Source: DASYTH01 sp035762905
GTDB lineage: Bacteria > Actinomycetota > Actinomycetes > Mycobacteriales > Pseudonocardiaceae
Length of the DNA: 64,000 bases
Direction of reading: 5' to 3'
NCBI RefSeq assembly: GCF_035762905.1
Contig: NZ_DASUCC010000095.1
Span: 1-64,000, forward strand
Both the position numbers and the translations under genes were made by a program. Positions 1-9,135 of the stretch are shown here, in pieces (position 1 is the stretch's first letter; each line of letters begins with the position of its first letter). The notes below the pieces were generated by a model. The model saw only the letters and a program-made list of their open reading frames with translations, was not told the DNA's origin and searched no databases.

Positions 1-247
1 CGACAAGGGCTACCACGGCTACGACGACACTGGCAACCACGTGATCACACCCTACAAAGGCCGCAACAAGCCCGAATCGCAGAAGGACGCCAACCGGAAC
101 CACGCCCGTCTGCGCGGCCCCGGCGAACGCGCCCACGCCCAACTCAAAACCTGGCGCATCCTGCGCAAACTCCGCTGCTGCCCACGCCGCGCCGGCCGAC
201 TCGCCAAGGCCATCCACGTCCTACAGAACTACGAACTCGCCGGATGA
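1..247 (+). CDS. IS5-type transposase, C-terminal fragment (runs off window start)
   Basis: The reading frame is open from base 2 and ends at TGA 245-247, so the gene starts outside the window. The visible 81 residues begin DKGYHGYD, then have a basic GRNK segment and a GERAHAQLKTWR stretch. This is the ending of DDE transposases of the IS5/IS1647 type, where the ERxxxxxK helix supplies the last acidic residue. About 15 bases past the stop the sequence changes into a decayed regulator gene, so the element probably disrupted that gene. The inverted repeat cannot be confirmed because the other end is not in the window. Transposase identity is fairly sure; subgroup is a guess. Confidence 0.75.
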   Translation, partial: DKGYHGYDDTGNHVITPYKGRNKPESQKDANRNHARLRGPGERAHAQLKTWRILRKLRCCPRRAGRLAKAIHVLQNYELAG

Positions 248-257
248 AAAGGGCTCA

Positions 258-1023
258 GTGTTGTGGGTACCTTGCTTGCGAGGGCAGGTAACGACTGCAA
301 CGATATTCATGCAGCGAATACTCAGGCGCGCATTGCCTTCATGTGTGCGGATATGGCAAATCACAACGGACTGCGGGCGCGGATCCGAGGGCTGCAGTCG
401 GCCGTTGCCCATTGGGCTGGCCAGCCAAAGCAGGCGCTCCGTTATGCTCAGTCGGGAGCGGTGTTCGCGTCGGGTATTCGTAGTACATCCGCTGTGCGGC
501 TCCCTATGAGCGAGGCTCGGGCCTGGGCGGTGCTGGGCAACGCCGAACAGGCCTACGCGGCCATCCTGCGGGCAGAACGGGCCTTGGACCAGATCGAGCC
601 TGACGAGCTTGACCAAATGGGCGCGGTTTGCGCATTCGGTCACGCCCGGCAGTTGGAGTTCGCGGCAATGCACTGACCTGGCTGCCAGGGAACGAGATAG
701 TCGCCGAGCGATACGCCGCCCTGGCGGTCGCGGCATACGAGGATACATCGGCTCCGGACTGGTCTTTTGCTTCCCATGCGGCTGCCCATACAGATCTAGC
801 GATAGTACGGATCGCTCGTGGTGAGCTGGAGGGTACATTGGAAGCGTTGCGGCCAGTGCTGCAACTGTCTCCAGAGCACCGAGTGAATAGTCTCATCTTG
901 TCTACACGGCGAGTACAAGATGCGCTCAATAGTGCAACAGTGAACAGCGCCAGCCGTGAATTACACGAACAGATTGAGGATTTCGCTCGTACCTCAAACC
1001 TGCTCCAGCACGGCGTTTGGTGA
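258..1023 (+). pseudogene. Decayed TPR-tailed transcriptional regulator (5'-truncated, frameshifted)
   Basis: Two frames together spell the helical-repeat C-terminal half of the large actinomycete family of XRE regulators with a TPR tail. The first (263-676) reads through AQSGAVFASG and SEARAWAVLGN to a premature TGA. The second continues the same protein from about 665 with ALTWLPGNEIVAERYAALAV and ends ELHEQIEDFA at 1023. One base change near 665-675 explains the switch. The N-terminal HTH domain is missing and its place is taken by the IS5-type element, so insertion plus frameshift have killed the gene. The family assignment rests on the remembered layout of such tails, not on a search. 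Confidence 0.55.
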
Positions 1024-1171
1024 GCTCCGGCCCGGGCTGCTCTAGATCGCCGGTGAGCGAGTCGCGGGTGGGCGGCAGCTGACGCCGCCCGAGGTGCAGC
1101 CATACCACGAAGATGGCGGCGTCGAAGAGGTTGCAATGCTGAAGTGGCCGACTTCAGCGGGCTCCTGCGGT

Positions 1172-2116
1172 TCAGGAGGGGCGGGACCATCGGTTGCCGC
1201 CAGGCCGAGCTAACCGTCGCTGGACGACGGGAGGGCTAGGCGGCTCAGGCGGCTCAGTACGACGATGTCGGCAGTCAGCGGTTCGACGAGGGTCTGCGCC
1301 ATCGGCGCCAGCGACGCGGTCTCCGTGCTGTCGCCGAGGCGGTGCGATGGAGACGGTGCTGGCGTCGAGGTGGTCAGGCCGGCTCTCGACGGTTCCCGAC
1401 GGCCTCAGTGGTCTTACCTGGGAGGGCGAGCCGGTGGCTGGTTGCGCAGCCCATGCCGCGGCCGTATTTCCTGTGGGTTCCTGAACCCAGCCTTGGTAGG
1501 TGAGACCGGCGACTTCGACCCGGATGATTGGGTGGAAATTCCGACCGTCGATGTTGTCGTATCCGTGCCTGATGATTGACCGGTAGATGTCGTCGGAGAC
1601 CACCAGCACCGCGGGTTCGGCGGTGGTCGTGAGGATGCGTTTGAGTTCGGGTGCGTCGAGCAGCCGGCAGGTGACGTCAATGGCCTCACCGTAGGTGCCC
1701 CACTGGTCGTAATGGATCTCTCCGGCGTGCACTGCCGCCCGCAGCTGGAATTTCTGGCTGGGGTGGTACGCGTTGTGGTCGGCGAGAAGTTGCCGCAGCA
1801 CGGGGATGAGGGTGGTCAGCAGGATGGTCTTGGGTGCCTGGTCACAGGCATGAATCAGGATTAATGCCCCATCGCCACGGTCGACCGGGGGGTCATGGTG
1901 TTGCTGGGTGATCCCGGTGATTTTCAAGGCTTGGTTGAGCAGGCTGTACATCTGGGCGCGGAGTCGGGCCCTGCCCGGGTTGGCCCGGGTTGTGGAGCCC
2001 GCGATGTCCACCGCGACGATCGTCCGGTAGCGCGGGGTGCAGGGCAGCATATGTTCCCGAGCTGCGGGGAGCTCGGCGGCGTGGTCCGCCCGAATGTCGC
2101 GCGAGAGATCGATCAT
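1172..2116 (-). CDS. Protein with nucleotide-cyclase homology domain
   Basis: ATG start at 2116, 314 residues. Residues about 30-200 have the class III adenylate/guanylate cyclase layout: a first strand TIVAVDIAGST carrying the metal-binding Asp, a DRGDGALILI hairpin in place of the usual GDG, LRAAVHAGEIHY (the xHxGE strand), and an EAIDVTCRLLDAPE helix. The last 100 residues are Arg/Pro-rich and poorly ordered, and may not be conserved. It is transcribed divergently from the STAND/WD40 gene. Actinomycetes carry many such stand-alone domains; whether it makes a cyclic nucleotide is unclear. A second, broken member lies at 47967-49739. Cyclase fold is likely; enzymatic activity is not shown. 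Confidence 0.6.
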   Translation of the reverse strand: MIDLSRDIRADHAAELPAAREHMLPCTPRYRTIVAVDIAGSTTRANPGRARLRAQMYSLLNQALKITGITQQHHDPPVDRGDGALILIHACDQAPKTILLTTLIPVLRQLLADHNAYHPSQKFQLRAAVHAGEIHYDQWGTYGEAIDVTCRLLDAPELKRILTTTAEPAVLVVSDDIYRSIIRHGYDNIDGRNFHPIIRVEVAGLTYQGWVQEPTGNTAAAWAAQPATGSPSQVRPLRPSGTVESRPDHLDASTVSIAPPRRQHGDRVAGADGADPRRTADCRHRRTEPPEPPSPPVVQRRLARPGGNRWSRPS

Positions 2117-2413
2117 TGCCGTCCTCCGTCACCCGTCCGCCGGCTGGGGCAATCGCAGTCAAACGGTTCAGACCTGGGCATGGAAGGGATGGTGGTGATG
2201 GCCGCACAAGTCAGCGTGACCATGCCACGGCACGAGCTGTACGGGGTTGTGCGGACAATTCCCACTGCCTTCCGCGCCGACACAGACCGTGATCTGCTGA
2301 CGTCGAAATTGACGTCAAGTTGCCATTTCGGGATCAAGAACAGGACACCGGCTAACGGGGGAACCGGTCCCACGATCGCTGGGACGGACGGCGGCGCACC
2401 AGAGGAGCCTTTC

Positions 2414-5400
2414 GTGTCGGACACCAATTCTGATCGTGACCCCGCGATGATCGCGACCTCCATACGATCGCGACAGGACTTCGCTCATTTTCTCACCGAG
2501 CTTCGGGAGCGGGCCGGGTTCACCGTTCGGGACGTGGCCAAGGCCGTGGGAATTCCGGACAGCACAATTGGCGGATACTTCGGCGGGCGGCATCTCCCTC
2601 CGATCAAACCGGCACGGTTGTTCACCGACATCCTCCGCGTGTGCGGTGTCGACAGCGAGGACGAGTTCGAGGCGTGGCGGCAGGCGCTCGGTCGGGTTCG
2701 CCGGGCACCGGGCCGGCGACCCTCCGATGCTCCGGTCCCGTACCGCGGGCTGGAGAGCTTCCAACCGGAGCATGCGCAGTGGTTCCACGGCCGCGACAAG
2801 CTGGCCCGGGTTCTTGTCGAGCGCGTGGCGCACCAATGGCCTCACGGCGGCCCGGTGATAGTCGTCGGTCCGTCCGGATCCGGAAAGTCGTCGTTGCTGC
2901 GGGCGGGGTTGATCCCAGCGTTCTGCGGATGTGAATCACCGGTGGCCGGCGTGCCGTCGTGGCAGGCGGTACTGTTCACGCCGGGCGCGCACCCGACCGC
3001 CGAGCTGGACGGCCAACTCGCCCGCGTTTCCGGCGACGACGTCGGCCTGTTGATCGTGGTCGATCAGTTCGAGGAGCTGTTCACGCTCTGTTCCAGCTAC
3101 GCCGAAAGACGCGCGTTCCTGACCGCCTTGTCCGACGCGCAGCGGAGTTCGCGGGCAACGCTGGTCGTGCTGGGGTTGCGGGCCGACTTCTACCCGCACG
3201 CATCCCGGTACCCGGAACTGGTTGACGCGCTTCAGGACGCGCAGGTCCTGGTCGGCCCGATGAGTAAGTCCGAGCTACGACACGCCATCGTCGAACCGGC
3301 CCGGACAGCGCGAATTGACGTCGACGAAGGCCTGGTTGAGTTGCTGCTGCGGGAACTGGAGCCGAGCCCGCACGGATCCCCGGAATCGGCTCACGAGCCG
3401 GGCGCGCTGCCGTTGCTCTCCCACGCCCTGCATGCCACCTGGCAACGCGCCAGACGGGGAACAATGACCATCGTCGACTACACCGCGACCGGTGGGATCA
3501 GCGGCGCGATCGCCTACACCGCTGACGCGGTCTTCGACAGCCTCACCGAAGCCCAGCAACCTGTCGCCCGGCGACTGTTGCTCCGCCTCGTCCACCTCGG
3601 CGACCGGGTGGCAGACACCCGCAGGCACGTGCCGTACACCGAGATCCTGCCCGAAGGCACCAACGACGAAGCCGCCGCCGTAAGCGAGGTGCTGGACACT
3701 TTCGTCGAGCAACGACTGATCACCGCGGACACCGAAACTGTCAACATCACCCATGAGGCGTTGCTGACCGCCTGGCCTCGCCTGCGCGGCTGGATCGACG
3801 CCGATCGCGCCGGCCTACGCATCCACGGACAACTCGCGCAGGACGCAAAAACCTGGCGGGAGGCCGATCGCGATGTCAGCGCGCTCTACCGCGGCGGCCG
3901 GCTGATCACCACGCAGGAATGGGCCACCGATCCGGACCACCGGCGCGACCTCAACCCACTCGAACGCGAGTTCCTCGACGCAAGCATCCATCAGCAGGAC
4001 ACCGAGCAACGCGCCCAACGCCGACGCACCCGACAATTACGCCGACTGGTCGCCGCTCTCACCGCTCTCGTTCTCATCGCCGCCGGCCTCACCACATACG
4101 TGTTTCGCCAGCGCGCCACCGCGATCACCGAACGCGACATGGCCATCTCTCGCCAGGTGGCCGGGGAGGCCAACCGGCTGCGCGACCACGACGTCGCCCT
4201 AGCCAAGCAACTGGCCGTCGCTGCCTACGCGATCAGCCCGACACCCGAGGCTCGCGGCAGTCTGCTCGACGCGACGGCGAATACCTCTGCCACGCGCATA
4301 GTCGGACCCGAGGGTGCCATGCAGGCACTCGCAGTCACTCCCAACGGGCAGCTCATGGCGACCGGAGGCACCGATAAAACCGTCCGGCTGTGGCGGCTGG
4401 GCCACCGCAGCAGAGCAACCCCGCTCGGCACGCCGTTGACCGGACCCACCGAAACAGTCTTCACGGCGTCGTTCAGCCCCGACGCCCATCTCCTCGCCGC
4501 AGCCGGCGGTGACCGAACCGTGCGACTGTGGAACATCACCAACCCCACTGCACCAGTGCCCCTGAACCCGCTGCCCGCAGCCGGCAACACCATCTACTCC
4601 ATCGCGTTCAGTCCCGACGGCCGCATGCTGGCCGCCGGGAGCGCGGACAACCAGATCCACCTGTGGAATCTGACCAACCCGACGGTGCCGGTCAGCATGG
4701 GGTCGCTGAGCGGGTTCACCGACTACGTTCAAACCGTGGGGTTCAGCACGGACGGCGCCACGCTCGCCGCCGGCAGTGCCGACGGCACAGTGCGCTTGTG
4801 GGACACCAGCAGCGGAATCCGAGCCGAACCACTCGGCGCGGCGCTGACCGGCCCGGCCCGGAAAGTGTTCTCGGTCGCCTTCAGCCCCGACGGCCACACC
4901 CTGGCCGCTGGCAGCGCCGACAAGAACGTCTACCTGTGGAACATCGCCCGACGGGACGCACCAAAACCGCTTGGCGACCCCCTGACCGGCGCCACCAGCT
5001 GGATCAACGCCATCGCCTTTAGCCCCGACGGCCAGACCCTGGCCGCGGGCAGTTCAGACGCAAGCGTACGACTGTGGGATTTGGCCACCCGGACAACCAG
5101 CCTCAAACTCCCCCACCCCAGCCCAGTCACCGCCCTCAGTTACACCACGGACGGCATGACACTCGCGACCGGCGCCACCGACGGCGTAGCCAGGCTCTGG
5201 ACCATCCCCGGTCCGATCATCACCGACTCCGCCGACACGATCTTCAACGCCATCTTCGGACCCGATGGCAAGACACTGATCACCGGCAGCGGCGCGACAG
5301 ACGCCAAGTTCAGGCTATGGGACATCACCGACATCCAACGACCAACACGACTCGGCCCACCACGAGAAAACCCCATCGAAAGCAACCGAGCCGTCGGCTC

Positions 5401-6268
5401 AACCGCACTGACACCCGACGGCCGAACCCTGGCCTCCGGCGGCGTCGACGGCCGCGTACAACTCTGGAACATCGAAGACCCCGAACACGCCACGCCGCTA
5501 GGCCCACCCCTGCCCGGACCCACCGCACAGTCGCAATTCGTGACCTTCAGCCCAAACGGAAGGCTACTGGCAGCCAGCGGCGACGAACACACGGTCTGGC
5601 TGTGGGACATCACCAACCGGACCCACCCTGGACCACCAACCGCCATCACCGGCCCGAGCAACAACAACCTCACCCTCGCCTTCAGCCCCGACAGCCAAAC
5701 GCTGGCCGCCGGCAGCCTGGACAAGACCGTGTGGCTGTGGGACATCACCAATCCGACCTCCCCCAGCCACCTGGCGACACTGACCGGACCGGTCAACTTC
5801 ATCTACTCCGTCGCGTTCAGCCCAGACGGCCACACCCTCGCGGCCAGCAGCGCGGACAAGACGGTCCGCTTCTGGGACATCACCAACCGGGCGCACCCCA
5901 CACCACTCGGACCAATACTCACCGGCCCCAGCAACTACATCTACAACATCTCCTTCCGACCAGATGGCCGCATGCTCGCCGCCAGCGCCGCCGACCAGAC
6001 CATATGGCTGTGGGACATCACCGACTTCCATCAACCCGAACACCTAGCCACCCTCACCGTGGCCGGAAGCGCCGTCAACTCCGTGATGTTCAGCCCCGAC
6101 GGCCACATCATCGCAGGAAGCAGCTACGACCGAACCGCCCGCCTGTGGCTGGTCGACCCCGAACAAGCGATCACCTACATCTGCACGATATCCGGCGACC
6201 CCATCACACCCGCCGAATGGAACCAATACATCAAGGGCATCCCGTACCGCGCCATCTGCCCGCCGTAA
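2414..6268 (+). CDS. HTH / STAND NTPase / transmembrane / WD40-repeat receptor
   Basis: I start at GTG 2414 because GAGGAG lies six bases upstream; the frame stays open further upstream but would run into the divergent gene. The protein has 1284 residues. Residues 15-85 form an XRE-like HTH. A STAND P-loop GPSGSGKSSLL sits at 152 and a Walker B with D217 in LLIVVDQFEELF. One hydrophobic helix lies near 545-564. The remainder holds 14 WD40 units with repeated FSPDG...LAAGSxDKTVRLWDI motifs, enough for two seven-bladed propellers. Such proteins are predicted signal-sensing NTPase switches, with the propeller as sensor. The effector is not obvious: the HTH could act on DNA, or another protein may be recruited. 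Domain assignment is firm; role is inferred. Confidence 0.85.
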   Translation: MSDTNSDRDPAMIATSIRSRQDFAHFLTELRERAGFTVRDVAKAVGIPDSTIGGYFGGRHLPPIKPARLFTDILRVCGVDSEDEFEAWRQALGRVRRAPGRRPSDAPVPYRGLESFQPEHAQWFHGRDKLARVLVERVAHQWPHGGPVIVVGPSGSGKSSLLRAGLIPAFCGCESPVAGVPSWQAVLFTPGAHPTAELDGQLARVSGDDVGLLIVVDQFEELFTLCSSYAERRAFLTALSDAQRSSRATLVVLGLRADFYPHASRYPELVDALQDAQVLVGPMSKSELRHAIVEPARTARIDVDEGLVELLLRELEPSPHGSPESAHEPGALPLLSHALHATWQRARRGTMTIVDYTATGGISGAIAYTADAVFDSLTEAQQPVARRLLLRLVHLGDRVADTRRHVPYTEILPEGTNDEAAAVSEVLDTFVEQRLITADTETVNITHEALLTAWPRLRGWIDADRAGLRIHGQLAQDAKTWREADRDVSALYRGGRLITTQEWATDPDHRRDLNPLEREFLDASIHQQDTEQRAQRRRTRQLRRLVAALTALVLIAAGLTTYVFRQRATAITERDMAISRQVAGEANRLRDHDVALAKQLAVAAYAISPTPEARGSLLDATANTSATRIVGPEGAMQALAVTPNGQLMATGGTDKTVRLWRLGHRSRATPLGTPLTGPTETVFTASFSPDAHLLAAAGGDRTVRLWNITNPTAPVPLNPLPAAGNTIYSIAFSPDGRMLAAGSADNQIHLWNLTNPTVPVSMGSLSGFTDYVQTVGFSTDGATLAAGSADGTVRLWDTSSGIRAEPLGAALTGPARKVFSVAFSPDGHTLAAGSADKNVYLWNIARRDAPKPLGDPLTGATSWINAIAFSPDGQTLAAGSSDASVRLWDLATRTTSLKLPHPSPVTALSYTTDGMTLATGATDGVARLWTIPGPIITDSADTIFNAIFGPDGKTLITGSGATDAKFRLWDITDIQRPTRLGPPRENPIESNRAVGSTALTPDGRTLASGGVDGRVQLWNIEDPEHATPLGPPLPGPTAQSQFVTFSPNGRLLAASGDEHTVWLWDITNRTHPGPPTAITGPSNNNLTLAFSPDSQTLAAGSLDKTVWLWDITNPTSPSHLATLTGPVNFIYSVAFSPDGHTLAASSADKTVRFWDITNRAHPTPLGPILTGPSNYIYNISFRPDGRMLAASAADQTIWLWDITDFHQPEHLATLTVAGSAVNSVMFSPDGHIIAGSSYDRTARLWLVDPEQAITYICTISGDPITPAEWNQYIKGIPYRAICPP

Positions 6269-6458
6269 GGCCCGAGGACAACGTGCGGCCGTCCGGGTCC
6301 TCCGTTCGTTGGGAGCGCACACCAGATGAGGGCTAATAGCCGTGCCGCATGACAACGGCGTCTCCAAGCCACCCTTGCCCTGTACCCGTGGTCCTCCCCG
6401 GTCCACTCAGGCAGCGCACACAACACGCCCCAGTGCACACCTCAACCCCGATATGAGC

Positions 6459-7538
6459 TCATGGATACCAGTAGGGAATTGGTGAGTTGCCTGGAGTGTC
6501 TAGGACGATCGCCACGCTCTGCTCGGCCCTGGTGACGGCCACGTAGAAATCCGCCGCTGCTCGGTCCTCGAGTCGCGCGCCGCTGCGCAAGAATTTGCAG
6601 ATGTTGCCGGTGGGCCAGATCATGACCCGGGGCCAGGACAGGCCTTTCGCCAAGCGGAAGTTCATGAAGTTGTACGGCTTGTTCTTCGCAGAGCCTGCAC
6701 TCTGACGCAGCAGAAGCGGGTCGAATCGTTCAAGATAGGCCGGCACGTCCCCTTCGCGGACGAGGAAGAGACCGTCGTGGTCGGTATGCGTGGTGTTCAC
6801 CGAGATTGTCGGCGAGAATTCCCAAGATGGGTCGAAGAGACTGTCCGCGAAGGAGGCGATCTCCTGGCGGCACCGCCAGGTTTGGGAACGCTGCTCGATG
6901 AGCAGGTGTCCTTTCTTCTGCTGCTCGCGAAACCAGTCCCAGATTCTCATGTACTGGTAGCGCTTGTGCTTGCTTTCCCGATCGTTGGTCAGTATGGCGG
7001 CTTGGCGAACGTCACCGACCATGCGCACTGCGATAGGCGCTTTCATGAGCTGGAGGAGGATTTCCAGGTCATATCCGCATAGGTCCTGCGTTTCGTCGAT
7101 GTAGATTGTGTTGTAGATCCGGCTGAGACACGCTACGGCTGCTCCCCTGCTCGCGTCCGCGACGCGTGTGGCAAGTTGCGCCAGGTGCACCCGCCGGGCC
7201 TGTGCCTGCGCGTTGAAGTACCTTCCGTATGCCTTGTTGCTGGTGTAGTGCTGCGGATCGCTGGCAAAGTCGAACCCTGCGACACGTGCGCCTGGGTAGA
7301 CGAACGGCAACGCTGGCTTGACGAAGTGGCGGATCAGGAACGTGAACCAGCCCATGATCTCGATGGGCGGACGTGACCCGACTTGGCTTACGATGCGGCG
7401 CCGCAGCTCGTCCTGGTTGGCCGTGGTGTAGGTCAGGACCAGGATCCGCTCATCCGGCGACGCCGCAGCGCAGGCTTCCACGATGCTTTGGGTCTTCCGC
7501 GAACCCGCGACCGCCAAGGTGAGCTGGTTGTCAGGCAT
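6459..7538 (-). CDS. UvrD/Rep-type helicase-like protein (Gabija GajB-like)
   Basis: 359 residues, ATG at 7538, overlapping the stop of the upstream nuclease gene by eight bases, so the two are translationally coupled. SF1 helicase motifs are visible in order: motif I AVAGSRKTQ, motif II IYIDETQDL, motif III-like MVGDVRQAAI, and motif VI FYVAVTRAEQS near the C-terminus. It is shorter than a full UvrD, as GajB proteins are, suggesting reduced accessory subdomains. Motif I is odd: the usual GxGKT reads GSRKT, which could weaken ATP hydrolysis. Next to an OLD-family ATPase-nuclease this composition matches the Gabija anti-phage system. An uncharacterised OLD/UvrD pair is the alternative. Confidence 0.75.
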   Translation of the reverse strand: MPDNQLTLAVAGSRKTQSIVEACAAASPDERILVLTYTTANQDELRRRIVSQVGSRPPIEIMGWFTFLIRHFVKPALPFVYPGARVAGFDFASDPQHYTSNKAYGRYFNAQAQARRVHLAQLATRVADASRGAAVACLSRIYNTIYIDETQDLCGYDLEILLQLMKAPIAVRMVGDVRQAAILTNDRESKHKRYQYMRIWDWFREQQKKGHLLIEQRSQTWRCRQEIASFADSLFDPSWEFSPTISVNTTHTDHDGLFLVREGDVPAYLERFDPLLLRQSAGSAKNKPYNFMNFRLAKGLSWPRVMIWPTGNICKFLRSGARLEDRAAADFYVAVTRAEQSVAIVLDTPGNSPIPYWYP

Positions 7539-9135
7539 GGTGGATGAACTTGACGGCGTCGGCGATGTACTCCGGCGGCGTTAGGTTGTGCGACGAGTCG
7601 GCGATGCGGATGGCCGCGTCAGTCTTGTTGTTCGTCATCCAGGTCGCTGTGTCGGCCTGGGAGGTAATGCGCAGTACCCGTCGCGCGTTCGCATCGGAGT
7701 TTGCGTGCAGTAGCTGAGGCTCGAGGGTGTGGCCGTGGGACGGGGCACCAATGAACACCTCGCGACGAGTCCCGTCGAGGTAGTGCGCGAGGCCCGCACG
7801 GAGCACTTCGGGTGACTGGCCGTCGTTGTCGCGCAGGACTACGCAGCGCTTGTCGAGTGCGGCAGCCAGTTCCAAGCAGCGCTTGAACGACAGTCCGCGC
7901 ATGCTGAGTACGTCGATGCCATCCTCGATCGGACGCCTCTGAAATTGGTCGCGATAGAAACGCTCGAACACGATCTCGTCGGATGGCCCCTCGACGAGGA
8001 CCACACGGTCTGCAAGAACCAGCCGCAGTGTGTCGTAGCCTGGCAGCTTGCGGAAGTAGGCCACCGTCTCGTCGCTGATGTCGCCAAACGTGCACGTGCT
8101 GCCATCGTTCACCAGGCGCAGTGCATCGAGCCCCAGCCGGTTGAGCACGTACGAACTGTGCGTCGACATGAAGATCTGTTGGTTCTCACCGCGGAGATCA
8201 CGGATCTTCGACACGAGCCTGTTTAGGCTCGTGTGCGAAAGGTGGTTCTCTGGCTCCTCGATGGTGACCACCCGTGCCGTGCTGCTGTTGCGGTCCATTG
8301 CGAGCGCGAGCTTGATCGACACCTGCTGGCCGAGGCCGGCCATGGCGAAGGGCAACTCCGAGACGTGGGGCACAACGCTCAGGTCCCATGCCGACCGGGA
8401 GGACTGGTCCATCGCCAGGCTGAGCTGATGGCCGTCGAGCGGACCGTCCAGGTCCCGAAGCATCTGGTTCACACCCGCCAAGTGCTGCTGGGTCATCGCC
8501 TCTTTGACCGACCGGTACGCCACGGGCACCGCCGCGCGCTCCGCCGGCGCCAAGCGCTCATGCAGTAGCTGACGGACGTGGTAGTCGACGGCATTGGTGG
8601 ATCGAACCGTGCGCGAGTCGATGACCGCTACCGTCAACTCCCGAGGTCGGGCGCGGAGCACCTCGTCTCTGAAGGTTCGCCAGATAACTCTGAAGTACTC
8701 GACAGGTAGGACTCCTGTCCCGGAGTCTAGGTGCTGCTCAACCTCCTCGGCATACGCCTGATCCGGCTCGACAGCGAGTTCGACACCCGGACACATCCGA
8801 ACGGGACGATCCGAGTGGTTGGCGCCGGCAAGCGTCTGCAGAGCGTCCTCGTCCTTCAGAAAGACCTCGATCGAGATGGTCGGTAGCGTCGGTTGCTCAC
8901 CGGCCCGCCGGGCAGCGAAAAATTCCCGGACCAAGCCATGGTTGAACCAATACGGGCTCAGCTCTTCTGCGACCGAGCGTCCATTGATCCGGCCTGTCAG
9001 GGCCATGGCGACCGCTTCGAGGATCGTCGACTTGCCGCTCTCGTTGTCACCCACAAAGATGTTCAGGTCACCGGACGCCGCCACCGTGATGTCCCTAAAC
9101 TTCCGATAACCGCGAATCCGAACCCTCTCGATCAC
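7531..9135 (-). CDS. OLD-family ATPase with TOPRIM nuclease domain (Gabija GajA-like)
   Basis: I choose GTG 9135 (VIERVRIRGYRKF) because GAAGGG lies six bases upstream; the frame extends 12 codons further to 9171. About 534 residues. The N-terminal ABC/SMC-type ATPase has its P-loop GDNESGKST at residues 29-37, a signature-like region, and VVTIEEPENHLSH as Walker B. A TOPRIM domain follows, with the acidic residue in VLVEGPSDE and the DxD-type pair in VVLRDNDGQ. GajA nucleases share this order and cut DNA when nucleotides are depleted. The coupled downstream helicase supports a two-gene Gabija-type operon. No other defence gene lies in the same operon. Confidence 0.78.
   Translation of the reverse strand: MIERVRIRGYRKFRDITVAASGDLNIFVGDNESGKSTILEAVAMALTGRINGRSVAEELSPYWFNHGLVREFFAARRAGEQPTLPTISIEVFLKDEDALQTLAGANHSDRPVRMCPGVELAVEPDQAYAEEVEQHLDSGTGVLPVEYFRVIWRTFRDEVLRARPRELTVAVIDSRTVRSTNAVDYHVRQLLHERLAPAERAAVPVAYRSVKEAMTQQHLAGVNQMLRDLDGPLDGHQLSLAMDQSSRSAWDLSVVPHVSELPFAMAGLGQQVSIKLALAMDRNSSTARVVTIEEPENHLSHTSLNRLVSKIRDLRGENQQIFMSTHSSYVLNRLGLDALRLVNDGSTCTFGDISDETVAYFRKLPGYDTLRLVLADRVVLVEGPSDEIVFERFYRDQFQRRPIEDGIDVLSMRGLSFKRCLELAAALDKRCVVLRDNDGQSPEVLRAGLAHYLDGTRREVFIGAPSHGHTLEPQLLHANSDANARRVLRITSQADTATWMTNNKTDAAIRIADSSHNLTPPEYIADAVKFIHHA

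Noticed and set aside
5074..6336. 420-codon plus-strand ORF inside the WD40 gene
   Set aside because: His/Arg/Pro-rich out-of-frame translation of the WD40 repeats; no ribosome-binding site.
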